From assembly GCA_965149945.1 (NCBI GenBank), contig CBCTTQ010000001.1, positions 129,327 to 193,326 on the forward strand: DNA of 64,000 bases, written 5' to 3'. The first letter of the stretch is position 1. The number at the start of each line of letters is the position of its first letter. Below, in pieces: positions 26,214-34,617 of the stretch. The translations under genes were made by a program, and so were the position numbers. The notes under the pieces were generated by a model that did no database searches, had not been told where the DNA came from, and was given only the letters and a program-made list of their open reading frames with translations. The stretch is from JAHZFN01 sp965149945 (lineage in GTDB: Bacteria; Bacillota; Dehalobacteriia; UBA4068; UBA4997).

Positions 26214-26891
26214 TTATTCCGTGTACTCAAATTTATACCCGATGCCCCAAATGGTTTTGATGCAGCTGCGGTATTCACCGATGTTGCTGCGCAGCATTTT
26301 GATATGGGTATCTACGGTACGGTAATCTCCGCAATAATCGTAGCCCCAAACATCCGCCAGCAGCTTGTCCCTGGAGAGCACCACACCGGCGTTTTGGCAG
26401 AGACAAAGAAGCAGGGCAAATTCTTTCGGCGTCAGTTCCAGCAGTTTGCCGTCCAGCCAGACATTTCGTCCGTGCTCGTCGATGACCAGTCCGCCGAACA
26501 CCAGCTTTTCCTTTTTGTCCATGTTGGCTTCGCTGCATCGTTTCAAAAGAATTTTGATACGGGCGATCAATTCTCTGGGGCTGAAGGGTTTGACGATATA
26601 ATCGTCGGCGCCCATTTCAAAGCCGTATAATTTATCATATTCTTCTCCTCGGGCGGAGAGCATAATGACCGGTGTGCGTTTGGTTTTGCGAATTTCTCTC
26701 AGAACGCTCATGCCGTCCAGCTTGGGCATCATCACATCCAGCACCACCAGGTCGAAATCATGTTCTTTCAGCAACTCAATCGCTTCAAATCCGTCGGTCG
26801 CTTCCATATAATCGTATCCTTCAAATTCCAGGTAATTGGTGACCACGTCTCTAATGCCGTCTTCGTCGTCGACAACTAAAATTCTTGTCAT
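26214..26891 (-). CDS. OmpR/PhoB-family response regulator (orphan)
   Basis: 225 residues. Receiver domain with acidic pocket DDE (8-10), phosphoacceptor Asp in VVLDVMMPKLDG and the switch lysine in YIVKPF. The C-terminal winged helix ends with KTIWGIGYKFEY, the PhoB-type DNA-binding wing. No histidine kinase gene is adjacent on either side, so it is an orphan in this window. ATG 26891 follows GGAGGGGTGTTAAG. It is separated by a terminator from the downstream membrane operon. Confidence 0.9.
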   Translation of the reverse strand: MTRILVVDDEDGIRDVVTNYLEFEGYDYMEATDGFEAIELLKEHDFDLVVLDVMMPKLDGMSVLREIRKTKRTPVIMLSARGEEYDKLYGFEMGADDYIVKPFSPRELIARIKILLKRCSEANMDKKEKLVFGGLVIDEHGRNVWLDGKLLELTPKEFALLLCLCQNAGVVLSRDKLLADVWGYDYCGDYRTVDTHIKMLRSNIGEYRSCIKTIWGIGYKFEYTE

Positions 26892-27399
26892 CTTAACACC
26901 CCTCCGATACGGAATTCTGCGAATCCGCGTGTTTCAGCGGCGGCAGAACCGCTGCCGCTGAAGAACACAACAGAAATTATTCCCTAATGTATTCCTTATT
27001 ATACCCAAATCTGACAAAAAAGGATAGCAATTACACAAAAGTTTCATTCTTTTTTGTGTCTGTTACCAATTATGACGAGGGGTTTTTCACTCTTTTATCA
27101 TAAAGAAAAAAGAATCCTGTCTCCATCTGGAAAAAACAAGCATATTTTTCCGGAGAACGGATAGACTGTAACATAAAGGTGAAAAGAAACACAATCGGCG
27201 CCGTGAAGAATTTGTAAATGGGAAAAAAACGAATTTAAGATACAAAAACGCCGCGGTGAAAAACGAACGGAAATCGAATCTGAAAACAAAAAGCGGTCAC
27301 TTGAAACGTCGAAAAAGAAAATCGAAAAATGAAAAAAGCGGAAAGAAAAAAAGTCGGAGCTGAAAATTATGAAGAAAAGAAGAGGTTGGAGTTGAAAAT
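26892..27399. other. Long A-rich leader region
   Basis: No gene. The plus strand from about 27090 is A-rich with a hairpin GGAAAAA..TTTTTCC near 27130-27152 and resembles a long 5' leader of the M23 gene. On the minus strand a TATAAT near 26998-27003 could belong to the regulator promoter. Confidence 0.35.
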
Positions 27400-27963
27400 A
27401 TGAAGAAATTTTTATCCGGATCTTGGAAAAAAAAGTTACTGCTGACAGCGGGGACGGTTTTGATTTTTGCCGCCGCTTGGTTGGGTCGCCCCATGGAGCT
27501 GCACGCCGAATCGGAAGTGTTGCAGTCTCTTTCTCTCACCGATGATTCCGCCGTCGCGGAAGAAGAGGCCGCCCATTGGCAGCCTCTTTTCGCAAGCCCT
27601 CTTTCCGGTGTGATCACCTGTCCGTTTGGCTATCGGCAAAGCGGCTTTCATCATGGATTGGATATTGCCAACGAATGGGGCACTAAAATCGGCGCCATTG
27701 CTGCCGGTACCGTGGTAGAAGCCGGTTGGAAAAGTTCTGTTTACGGCTATGCTGTTTTGTTAGATCACGGAAATGGCTGGCAAAGTTTGTATGCTCATTG
27801 CGGGATGCTGACGGTGGAAGTCGGTGATCGAGTGGAGACGGGTCAGGTGATCGCCGTTGAGGGCAGCACCGGACGTTCCACCGGTCCTCATCTCCATTTG
27901 GAAATCCGCAAAGACGGGGTGTATCTGAACCCGGCGGATTTGATTGAGGTGCCGTCTGTTTGA
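27400..27963 (+). CDS. M23-family (LytM) peptidase, secreted
   Basis: 187 residues with a signal peptide (KKKLLLTAGTVLIFAAAWLG, cleavage probably after ELHA). The LytM domain has HHGLDIAN with the first zinc ligands, and SLYAHCG and GPHLHLEI with the catalytic and third-ligand histidines. It is expected to cleave peptide cross-bridges of peptidoglycan outside the membrane. The domain is complete although the protein is short, with no LysM or coiled-coil targeting part. Start ATG 27400, GGAG 8 bp upstream. Confidence 0.88.
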   Translation: MKKFLSGSWKKKLLLTAGTVLIFAAAWLGRPMELHAESEVLQSLSLTDDSAVAEEEAAHWQPLFASPLSGVITCPFGYRQSGFHHGLDIANEWGTKIGAIAAGTVVEAGWKSSVYGYAVLLDHGNGWQSLYAHCGMLTVEVGDRVETGQVIAVEGSTGRSTGPHLHLEIRKDGVYLNPADLIEVPSV

Positions 27964-28041
27964 GACGGTGCCTTTTGCCGGCCGTTTTGCGATTTGTGAG
28001 TATGAGCGACTTTGCGAAACCGCCCTGGTCTCCGGTTAAAA

Positions 28042-28070
28042 TTGACTTTTGACCGCGGGTATGTTATCAT
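28042..28070 (+). promoter_or_regulatory. Promoter of the efflux-pump leader
   Basis: TTGACT (28042-28047), 17-bp spacer, TATCAT (28065-28070), 320 bp upstream of the MFS gene. Confidence 0.7.
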
Positions 28071-28102
28071 AGAGAAAATTCTGGAGAAGGGGAGGTGGCT
28101 TG

Positions 28103-28120
28103 ATGTTGTCTATTCGCTGA
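28103..28120 (+). CDS. Putative five-codon leader peptide MLSIR
   Basis: ATG-TTG-TCT-ATT-CGC-TGA directly behind an excellent ribosome site (AAGGGGAGGTG, 8 bp). It sits between a promoter and a terminator hairpin, all upstream of a Mef-like efflux gene. This is the layout of ribosome-stalling leader peptides controlling macrolide-type resistance genes, whose peptides are similarly tiny and arginine-ended. Function is inferred from layout alone. Confidence 0.5.
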   Translation: MLSIR

Positions 28121-28154
28121 ACAAGGGACAATAAAGAAACGAAAATGGGTTTTG

Positions 28155-28179
28155 CTCATCATTTTGTGATGGGTTTTTT
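28155..28179 (+). terminator. Attenuator hairpin in the efflux-pump leader
   Basis: CTCATCA pairs with TGATGGG around TTTTG, followed by T6. It lies 35 bp after the leader peptide stop. TTGTC/GACAA around the leader peptide codons could form a competing stem. 28180-28389 holds nothing else recognisable. Confidence 0.6.
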
Positions 28180-28389
28180 GTCATACTGTTTTGGCGGATA
28201 GCTTTATTGAATCGATTTTCTCAAGCGTTTTCGAACGTTTGTTGTTTTGTGTGCTTTTTATGCCCATGATAGGGAGGAAAAAGAGGCGCCAAAGGCAGTG
28301 TGCGGATGACCGATTTTTGTGGGTTGTCTGTTTTTTTATTGTCCTTTTTAAGAGCAGAGACAGTTTATTTGACAGAAAGGACATAAAAA

Positions 28390-29613
28390 ATGCTTGAGAA
28401 AAATAAATGGAAACGTGACTTTCTATTGGTTGCTTTGGGACAGGCTGTTTCGATGCTGGGCAGCCATGGTGTTCAGTTTGCTTTGATTTGGTGGCTTGCG
28501 GAAAAAACCTCTTCGCCGCTGATGTTGGGGATAGCGGGAATTGTTGCCTGTCTTCCCATGGTTTTGCTCAGTCCGCTTGCCGGCATCGCGGCGGATCGTT
28601 GTTCCCGAAAATTTATTTCTGTTTTTTCGGATATGGCGATGGGGACAATCGCGCTGCTTTACGCGATAGGGTTAAGCCTGTTTGAATTGCCCGTATGGAC
28701 GGCGCTGATCATGCTTTGCGCGCGCGGAGTCGGCAGCGCTTTTCAGCAGCCTGCTGTTCAATCCATCATCCCTCAGCTTGTGCCGAAAGATCAATTGGTC
28801 AAGACAAACGGTTGGATGCAGCTTTTGAGTTCGGGTTCTTTTTTGCTCGGACCGGTTATCGGCGCTTCCTTATATGCTGTTTTTCCGTTGTCTGTAGTTT
28901 TGCTGAGCGATGTGATCGGAGCGGCTTTGGCAAGTATTGCGCTGGGGGTTGTGAAAGTTCCCTCTCTCCCGAAGCAGACGAATTCCGCCAAAGGTAGCTT
29001 GGGCGCTGAAATCAAAGAAGGCATTGGGGTATTCCGGTCAGATCGGCGCCTTTTTTATCTCGTCTTCGCGGAAGCGCTTTGTATGTTTTTTTACGCGCCG
29101 CTGGCTTCTTTTTATCCTCTGATGACAAGTGATTATTTTCATCGATCGGCAATGTACGGCAGCGCGGTGGAGCTGTCTTTCGCGATTGGAATGATTCTGA
29201 CATCACTTTTCTTTGCTTTTGGCTGTCAGGTAAAAAGAAAAATCCGTGTTTCCTTTCTCGGTCTATGGGCAATGGGCGTTATGTCCGCGGTTTGCGGGAT
29301 CATTCCGCCAACGGATATCGGTTGGTTTTGCTTCGCGGCGGCTTGCGCCGGTCTGGGCGCCGCGGGAAACATTCACGCGATTCCGCTGACAGCCTATATA
29401 CAGGAGACGGTCGCTTCTGATAAAATGGGGCGCGCGTTTTCCGTTCTGACTTTGATTTCTTCCGCCGCCATGCCGATAGGGTTGCTGTTCAGCAGTCCCA
29501 TCGCGGAACGGGTGGGGGTATCCGCCTGGTTTTTCATTTCGGGAATTTGTATGCTTGGGCTGACGGCCGCTGTTGTTCTGCGCGCCGTAGCGGCGGAGAA
29601 AACACGCGGATGA
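28390..29613 (+). CDS. MFS efflux transporter, Mef-like
   Basis: 407 residues with 12 membrane helices. The N-terminus NKWKRDFLLVALGQAVSMLG, the loop AGIAADRCSRKF, and ELPVWTALIMLCARGVGSAF follow the pattern of Mef-type macrolide exporters and relatives. Expected to be a proton-driven drug exporter; the actual drug is not readable. Start ATG 28390 behind AAAGGA. The gene is preceded by a leader-peptide/attenuator arrangement, which suggests antibiotic-inducible expression. No partner ABC-F (msrD-like) gene follows. Confidence 0.82.
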   Translation: MLEKNKWKRDFLLVALGQAVSMLGSHGVQFALIWWLAEKTSSPLMLGIAGIVACLPMVLLSPLAGIAADRCSRKFISVFSDMAMGTIALLYAIGLSLFELPVWTALIMLCARGVGSAFQQPAVQSIIPQLVPKDQLVKTNGWMQLLSSGSFLLGPVIGASLYAVFPLSVVLLSDVIGAALASIALGVVKVPSLPKQTNSAKGSLGAEIKEGIGVFRSDRRLFYLVFAEALCMFFYAPLASFYPLMTSDYFHRSAMYGSAVELSFAIGMILTSLFFAFGCQVKRKIRVSFLGLWAMGVMSAVCGIIPPTDIGWFCFAAACAGLGAAGNIHAIPLTAYIQETVASDKMGRAFSVLTLISSAAMPIGLLFSSPIAERVGVSAWFFISGICMLGLTAAVVLRAVAAEKTRG

Positions 29614-29729
29614 GCGTAACCAAAAGAGGGAAGTTTGTTTGGTTAATTGCTCGCGCTTTAAAGAGAGTCGGATAATGCCCGCTCGAAAAAACAGGAAACG
29701 CCTTTGCGAAGAAACCGTGATTATGAAAA

Positions 29730-29760
29730 GACCCGCTCGCTGAAAATCGGCGGGCGGGTC
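29730..29760. terminator. Bidirectional terminator
   Basis: GACCCGCTCGC pairs with GGCGGGCGGGTC around TGAAAATC; minus strand followed by TTTTC. Serves the converging MFS and methyltransferase genes. Confidence 0.75.
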
Positions 29761-29766
29761 GTGGTT

Positions 29767-30501
29767 TTATTTATTGTTTTGCCAAACGGCGGAATAATAG
29801 CTGATTTTTTGCTGCTTCAATTCTTCTTTGAGATGGGCGGGTTCTGCGGCGGAGGCGCAGATGCTTTGCCAAAAATCATCGGGCGTGGCGGCGTTGAAAA
29901 GCAACTCCGCCAAAAAACCCAGATATTCTTGCCTGTGATCGTTCCAGCTCAGACAGGTGAATTGTGCCTGTTCCAGTAGTTTTCGAATTTTTCCTTCTCC
30001 CATTAAATTCTGCATGCAGGTGAGAAGCGCCAGGTGTGGGGGCGGAACATCGGGTGTTTGGCTGTAAAGGTCGCTGAGCAGTAATTTGCCGTGTGGTTTC
30101 AGTACTCGGCGGATTTCCGCCAGAACCCGGGGTTTTTGAGGCAACAGACAAAAGACGCACTCTGCTGTCACCGCGTCAAAGACACTGTCTGCAAAGGGCA
30201 GCGTCTCCGCGTCTGCTACTTGCAGCGGCAAATGAGGATTTTTCGCTAAAGCCGCCGTGACGGACTCCTTAGCGCAGTCCACACCCCATGCTTTGCAGCC
30301 CAAACGGCGCAAAAGCGCCACTGTCTGTCCCCGTCCGCAGCCTATATCCAGCACACGATCTCCGATGCGGATCTCGGCTTTTTGCAACAGTCCGCGGGTT
30401 AACGCCAAGCCGCCCGGCCGCAAAGGGGCTTCCTCATCCAGACCCAACAAATCCGGATGGTCATAAAGGGTGTTGAGGGGTGTTTGAGAATGGGCGGTCA
30501 T
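29767..30501 (-). CDS. Class I SAM methyltransferase, DVU_1556/TrsM-like
   Basis: 244 residues. LRPGGLALTRGLLQKAEI, then VLDIGCGRGQTVALL (SAM loop), ETLPFADSVFDAVTAECVF, RRVLKPHGKLLLSDLYSQTP and a C-terminal WNDHRQEY. The combination RPGGL.LT with LSDLY and W.DH is what I remember of the DVU_1556 (TrsM) methyltransferases found with radical SAM and dicluster proteins. ATG 30501 overlaps the stop of the upstream gene by ATGA, so the two products are translationally coupled. Substrate unknown. Confidence 0.65.
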   Translation of the reverse strand: MTAHSQTPLNTLYDHPDLLGLDEEAPLRPGGLALTRGLLQKAEIRIGDRVLDIGCGRGQTVALLRRLGCKAWGVDCAKESVTAALAKNPHLPLQVADAETLPFADSVFDAVTAECVFCLLPQKPRVLAEIRRVLKPHGKLLLSDLYSQTPDVPPPHLALLTCMQNLMGEGKIRKLLEQAQFTCLSWNDHRQEYLGFLAELLFNAATPDDFWQSICASAAEPAHLKEELKQQKISYYSAVWQNNK

Positions 30502-31235
30502 GCTTCCTCTCCCCCCGCTTGGAGCAAAATTTCTCGCAGTTTTCGCAGATTGGCTTCCCGTTCTGCCGCTGTCAACGGCGGTTGAGTTTGGGTCGCTTCG
30601 TCCGTATGACTGAAGATGAGATCCAACATATGGCTGACGGGGATTTGGTGTTCCGCCAGAAAATCACGGCAGTTGTTGCAGTAGGTGACGATGGGCTTTT
30701 GGGCTGCCGCCGCTTCCTTTGCGAAAGTTTCCCGATAAGCTTCTTCCGTGGTGCAAGCGCGATAAGTCAGGACGGTATCTTCCGCCTCTTCATAGTTGCA
30801 CATCAGCAGAATGTCCCGAATGTACATCTGCATATCAGCGTCTTCCTTGAAATACCAGGGGTCGAATACCAGCGCCGGTTTGAAATGGTTGCTGTGGGTA
30901 TGGGGCGCCGGCGGCAGACCGTAATCCGCCAAAATCTCCCAGTAAGAAGCCACTTTTTCTTTAGGTAGTTCCCGACAGGCTTTTTGGTAGAGACGAGCGT
31001 TGCCGATGATAAGACCGGGACGGTTCATGGCTTCCCATTGCCGCAGCAGTTTTTGCCACGCGTCCTCTTTGGTGTCGTCACCGCTGTGAAATAACAGTCC
31101 CGTTTGGTCCAGTCGTTTTTGCAGGTGTTCCAGCATGGGCAGGATATAGTCCGGGGTGTCGGTACCCCAGCGGGGATTGGGTAAAAAGAGAAAATGACAG
31201 CCCGCGGAGTCTTTTTTTATTTCTAATGGATTCAT
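30498..31235 (-). CDS. Cysteine-containing protein with degenerate CCG-type domain
   Basis: 245 residues. The C-terminal stretch PIVTYCNNCRDFLAEHQIPV followed by SHMLDLIF resembles the end of cysteine-rich CCG domains in heterodisulfide-reductase-like and dicluster-binding proteins. The usual central double-cysteine motif is reduced to LMCNYEEAED, so a full cluster site is doubtful. The N-terminal part is unrecognised. It may bind a metal or thiol substrate for the coupled methyltransferase. ATG 31235 behind AGGAGGAATCGTC. Confidence 0.5.
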   Translation of the reverse strand: MNPLEIKKDSAGCHFLFLPNPRWGTDTPDYILPMLEHLQKRLDQTGLLFHSGDDTKEDAWQKLLRQWEAMNRPGLIIGNARLYQKACRELPKEKVASYWEILADYGLPPAPHTHSNHFKPALVFDPWYFKEDADMQMYIRDILLMCNYEEAEDTVLTYRACTTEEAYRETFAKEAAAAQKPIVTYCNNCRDFLAEHQIPVSHMLDLIFSHTDEATQTQPPLTAAEREANLRKLREILLQAGGEEA

Positions 31236-31436
31236 GACGATTCCTCCTGTTTTTCTTTTGCGCGTCGAGACGCTTTTCTTTCATTTTACCACATTTTTTT
31301 CGATTTGACACGATTTTTTTGCTTTCGGCGAAGAGTCCGCGTCCGGTTGTGTCGTGAAACCGCCCCGGGTTGTCGGTTTCGCGGGGTTTTGCCGCGTGCG
31401 GAAAACAGAAAACCCCGCCCGCCGTGTCGGGGCGGC

Positions 31437-31465
31437 TTGTGTGAACAGAGGAAAAATGATACAAT
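31437..31465 (+). promoter_or_regulatory. Promoter of the radical SAM gene
   Basis: TTGTGT (31437-31442), 17-bp spacer, TACAAT (31460-31465). Confidence 0.5.
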
Positions 31466-31526
31466 AAAGGACAGAAATAAATAATAAAGGACAGGGAACA
31501 GGTTTGGAAAACGGAGGGTGTTTGTC

Positions 31527-32798
31527 ATGGTGAGAGTATTGTTTTCGCGCGGTTGCGGTGAATGGTTGGATTTTCCCCCTTTGCGGATGCTGGGACGATT
31601 GGGCAATGAATTGGTGGTCCCGGAAGAACGGGAACTGATGCCGCTGCCGGAAGGCGCCACGCTGACTTTGGTACCCGGCCGTCATTGCGTCGGTCTGGAC
31701 GAGCAGGGGAAGATGGTGTCTCTTTCTCTTAATCCCTATGAACAAGAGGAGGAGGAGATTTTTGCTGTGGCGGCGTTGCTGCCCCAGGGCTTTACGCGTA
31801 CTTTGCTGCCTGCCGTCACTGATCAAGGCCCGACGTTGCCTATTTTGGGGTATACGGCAGTGGGCGTGGCGGACGACGGTACCCTGATGGTGGCGGCAGT
31901 CCAGACAGATGAGGACGACCGCTGGAACCCCCGCCATTACAATACGCCGGATTTGGAAGCGTTGGTGGCGGTTCGCCGGCGAGAATTTCCCCATAATCAA
32001 TTGATTCGGCAATTAAGCAAATGCGCGCTGGAATACGGCTGTTTTACGGCGCAAAACATCATGTACCGCCGTTTTGAGGGAGGATTGCCTGTTTCGCCCC
32101 ATTGCAACGCCCGTTGTGTCGGCTGCCTTTCTTTGCAGGAAGGCGGCGACTGCGAATCGCCTCAGCAGCGGATTACCCAAGCTCCCGTTGCCGAGGAGGT
32201 GGCGGAGGTGGCCGTTGCCCATCTGAAAGGCGCCGCTCATCCCATTGTCAGCTTCGGTCAGGGCTGCGAGGGAGAACCCTGCCTGCAGTCGGAACTGATC
32301 AGTCGCGCCATTACGCTGATCCGAGCGGAAACGGAGCGAGGCACCGTCAACATGAACACCAATGCCGGGAGTTTCGACCATATGCGACGGATTATTGATG
32401 CCGGCATCGACAGCCTTCGGGTAAGCATGATCAGCGCTGTGCCGGCTCATTACGCCCGATACCATCGTCCCGTCAACTATACTTTTGAGGAGGTGCGCCG
32501 TTCTGTCGCTTATGCCAAAGACCATGGGGTTAAGGTGGCGGTGAATTACCTGGTTTACCCCGGTTTTAACGACCGCTTGAGCGAACTGGAGGCTATGGTG
32601 GATTTCTGTGAGACAGAAGCCATCGACCAAATTCAACTGCGTAATTTAAACATCGATCCCAAGATTATGACGGAACTGTACGGTGAGACGGAACAGGGAC
32701 TGGGGGTGCCGGTCATGTTGGAAATCTTTCGGGAAAATCTTCCCTACACCGTTATCGGCAACTATTCTTATCCTGTGGATGAAAGTCCCAAGAGATAA
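31527..32798 (+). CDS. Radical SAM protein of unknown function
   Basis: 423 residues. About 170 N-terminal residues of unknown fold precede the radical SAM core: CNARCVGC (CX3CX2C) binds the 4Fe-4S cluster, then FGQGCEGEPC and MNTNAGSFDHMRRIIDAGID support the barrel. The N-terminal extension is larger than in most radical SAM enzymes. Start ATG 31527 behind GGAGGG; a GTG at 31518 is too close to it. It is divergent from the methyltransferase/CCG pair and could act with it, but nothing proves this. Confidence 0.75.
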   Translation: MVRVLFSRGCGEWLDFPPLRMLGRLGNELVVPEERELMPLPEGATLTLVPGRHCVGLDEQGKMVSLSLNPYEQEEEEIFAVAALLPQGFTRTLLPAVTDQGPTLPILGYTAVGVADDGTLMVAAVQTDEDDRWNPRHYNTPDLEALVAVRRREFPHNQLIRQLSKCALEYGCFTAQNIMYRRFEGGLPVSPHCNARCVGCLSLQEGGDCESPQQRITQAPVAEEVAEVAVAHLKGAAHPIVSFGQGCEGEPCLQSELISRAITLIRAETERGTVNMNTNAGSFDHMRRIIDAGIDSLRVSMISAVPAHYARYHRPVNYTFEEVRRSVAYAKDHGVKVAVNYLVYPGFNDRLSELEAMVDFCETEAIDQIQLRNLNIDPKIMTELYGETEQGLGVPVMLEIFRENLPYTVIGNYSYPVDESPKR

Positions 32799-32893
32799 GA
32801 GAAGGAATTTCCCGCGGCGGGATGAAAAACGAGCGGAATGAAAAGCGAAAGAAGAAAAACTCAAAAAACTCAAAAAAAACTCGGCAAGACCTA

Positions 32894-32922
32894 TTTACAA
32901 CCAAAATCTTCTGTGTTATAAT
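32894..32922 (+). promoter_or_regulatory. rpmE promoter
   Basis: TTTACA (32894-32899), 17-bp spacer, TATAAT (32917-32922). Confidence 0.8.
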
Positions 32923-33001
32923 GATTTGGTAACAAAATGACCAGTTGGAGCAGGGTTGCCTGCTTGACGATAATTCCGTGAAAGAAAGAGGTGAAACGGA
33001 A

Positions 33002-33205
33002 ATGAAACAAGGGATTCATCCGAACTATCAACAGGTGGAAGTGACTTGTGCCTGCGGTAACAAATTTATGACCGGCTCCACCAAAAAGGAAATCAGAGTC
33101 GAAGTATGTTCTAAATGCCATCCTTACTACACGGGCAGCAAACGCCTGATGGTAGAACAGGGCGGTCGTGTTGATAAATTCAAAAAGAAATACGGACTCA
33201 AATAA
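33002..33205 (+). CDS. rpmE: 50S ribosomal protein L31
   Basis: 67 residues: MKQGIHPNYQQVEVTCACGN, then EVCSKCHPYYTGSKRL. CxC and CxxC give the zinc-binding (C+) form of L31. It sits on the large subunit surface near the L5/L33 region and bridges subunits. AGAGGTGAAACGGAA precedes ATG 33002. It heads the conserved rpmE-DUF1385-prfA-prmC cluster but is followed by its own terminator. Confidence 0.97.
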   Translation: MKQGIHPNYQQVEVTCACGNKFMTGSTKKEIRVEVCSKCHPYYTGSKRLMVEQGGRVDKFKKKYGLK

Positions 33206-33220
33206 GCAATGTCAGTCACC

Positions 33221-33246
33221 AAAGCGGCGAGTTTTTTCGCCGCTTT
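33221..33246 (+). terminator. rpmE terminator
   Basis: AAAGCGGCGA pairs with TCGCCGCTTT around GTTTTT, followed by T. Confidence 0.85.
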
Positions 33247-33330
33247 TTTCTGTGGGCAGCGTCTTGTTCATCTTCAGTACATCTTTTTTGGTTATACTAT
33301 ATGCTGTCTGGGGATTTCCGAAAAATCCTC

Positions 33331-33359
33331 TTGGCAGAGAAATGAAAATATGATATAAT
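33331..33359 (+). promoter_or_regulatory. Promoter of the DUF1385-prfA operon
   Basis: TTGGCA (33331-33336), 17-bp spacer, TATAAT (33354-33359). Confidence 0.75.
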
Positions 33360-33458
33360 AATATATTGCGGTTGCGGCGGATTTTTGCGGGAACCGCAGT
33401 GATTGTGTACGGTGGAAGCTGTTTGAAAACAGCGAACAGAAACTGAGAAGGAGAAATT

Positions 33459-34547
33459 ATGAGCAAGAAAAAGGAAAAGCCCATTTATTACGGCGGTCAA
33501 GCGCTGATGGAAGGCGTCATGATGCAGGGAGGCGGCGGTTATTCCATGGCGGTGCGTACCGCCGACGGCAAAATTGTTTATAAAAACGGAAAACGCCAAA
33601 CGGTAATGGATAAGCATAAAATTTGGCGGCTGCCCATTTTGCGGGGATTGGCTTCTTTTTGTTCTTCCCTGTATTTCGGTATGTCTTCTTTGGCATGGTC
33701 GGCTTTTTGGGCGGGGGATGACGAAGAGGAAACCCTTTCTTGGAAAGAAATCGCTTTGGCCATTGTGCTGGCGCTGATTTTTTCTATCGGGTTATTTGTG
33801 GTGCTGCCGGTTTTTGTGGCCAATTTCTCTGTAGCGTATATCGGACATTTCGGTCGGAGTGTGCTGGAGGGGTTGCTGCGCATCGGGGTTTTTTTGCTTT
33901 ATGTGGTGTTGATTCGTAAAATGCCCGACATCGCCCGCGTGTTTCAATATCATGGGGCGGAGCATAAAACCATCAGTACCAATGAGGCGGGCGATGATCT
34001 GACGGCGGCGGCGGCAAAAAAATACTCTACCATTCATTGTCGCTGCGGCACCAGTTTTATTTTCATGACGTTGCTTATTATGATCGTCGTGTTTACTTTT
34101 ATCGGCAACTACGGTGTTTTCGGTCGTATTTTAACCAAAATTTTGGTTATGCCGGTGGTGTTCGGTATTTCTTATGAGGTGTTCCGTCTGCCTTTGCGTT
34201 TTCCGGACAGTAAGATTGTCAAGGCGCTCATTGCCCCCGGATTGGCCATGCAGAAACTGACTACCATGGAACCCGATGAAAAAATGCTGGAAGTGGGCAT
34301 GACGGCTTTGATGACCGTGCCCGGTTTCCCGCGGGCAGGGGAATTTCCGCTGCCGGATAATGTGATGAGCGAAGAGGAATATAAAGTTTATCTGGAAGCC
34401 AAAGGAGCCGAAAAAGAAGCGGTAACCGGGGAAGCGACGGAGGATGAGACAGCGTGCTCCTCTTCCGAAACGACGGCGTCTGCGGATCAATCGGCGGCGG
34501 CCGCTCGAAAAAACGGCGGGGAACAGCCCCGTTTGGCAGGGGATTAG
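33459..34547 (+). CDS. DUF1385 membrane protein (YqhQ-like)
   Basis: 362 residues. YYGGQALMEGVMMQGGGGYS at the N-terminus, FQYHGAEHKTI in the middle and STIHCRCGTSFIF are the invariant DUF1385 motifs. At least four membrane helices follow the first 100 residues. Function is unknown in the family; the gene very often lies between rpmE and prfA, as here. The last 50 residues are a low-complexity acidic and Ser/Ala-rich tail probably specific to this organism. ATG 33459 behind GAAGGAG. Confidence 0.88.
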   Translation: MSKKKEKPIYYGGQALMEGVMMQGGGGYSMAVRTADGKIVYKNGKRQTVMDKHKIWRLPILRGLASFCSSLYFGMSSLAWSAFWAGDDEEETLSWKEIALAIVLALIFSIGLFVVLPVFVANFSVAYIGHFGRSVLEGLLRIGVFLLYVVLIRKMPDIARVFQYHGAEHKTISTNEAGDDLTAAAAKKYSTIHCRCGTSFIFMTLLIMIVVFTFIGNYGVFGRILTKILVMPVVFGISYEVFRLPLRFPDSKIVKALIAPGLAMQKLTTMEPDEKMLEVGMTALMTVPGFPRAGEFPLPDNVMSEEEYKVYLEAKGAEKEAVTGEATEDETACSSSETTASADQSAAAARKNGGEQPRLAGD

Positions 34548-34617
34548 CGAGGTATTTTTCCAAAATTTGTCGTGGAGTGCTGAGAAAAACGAAAAGGAAA
34601 CATGAGGAGAGACAGGA

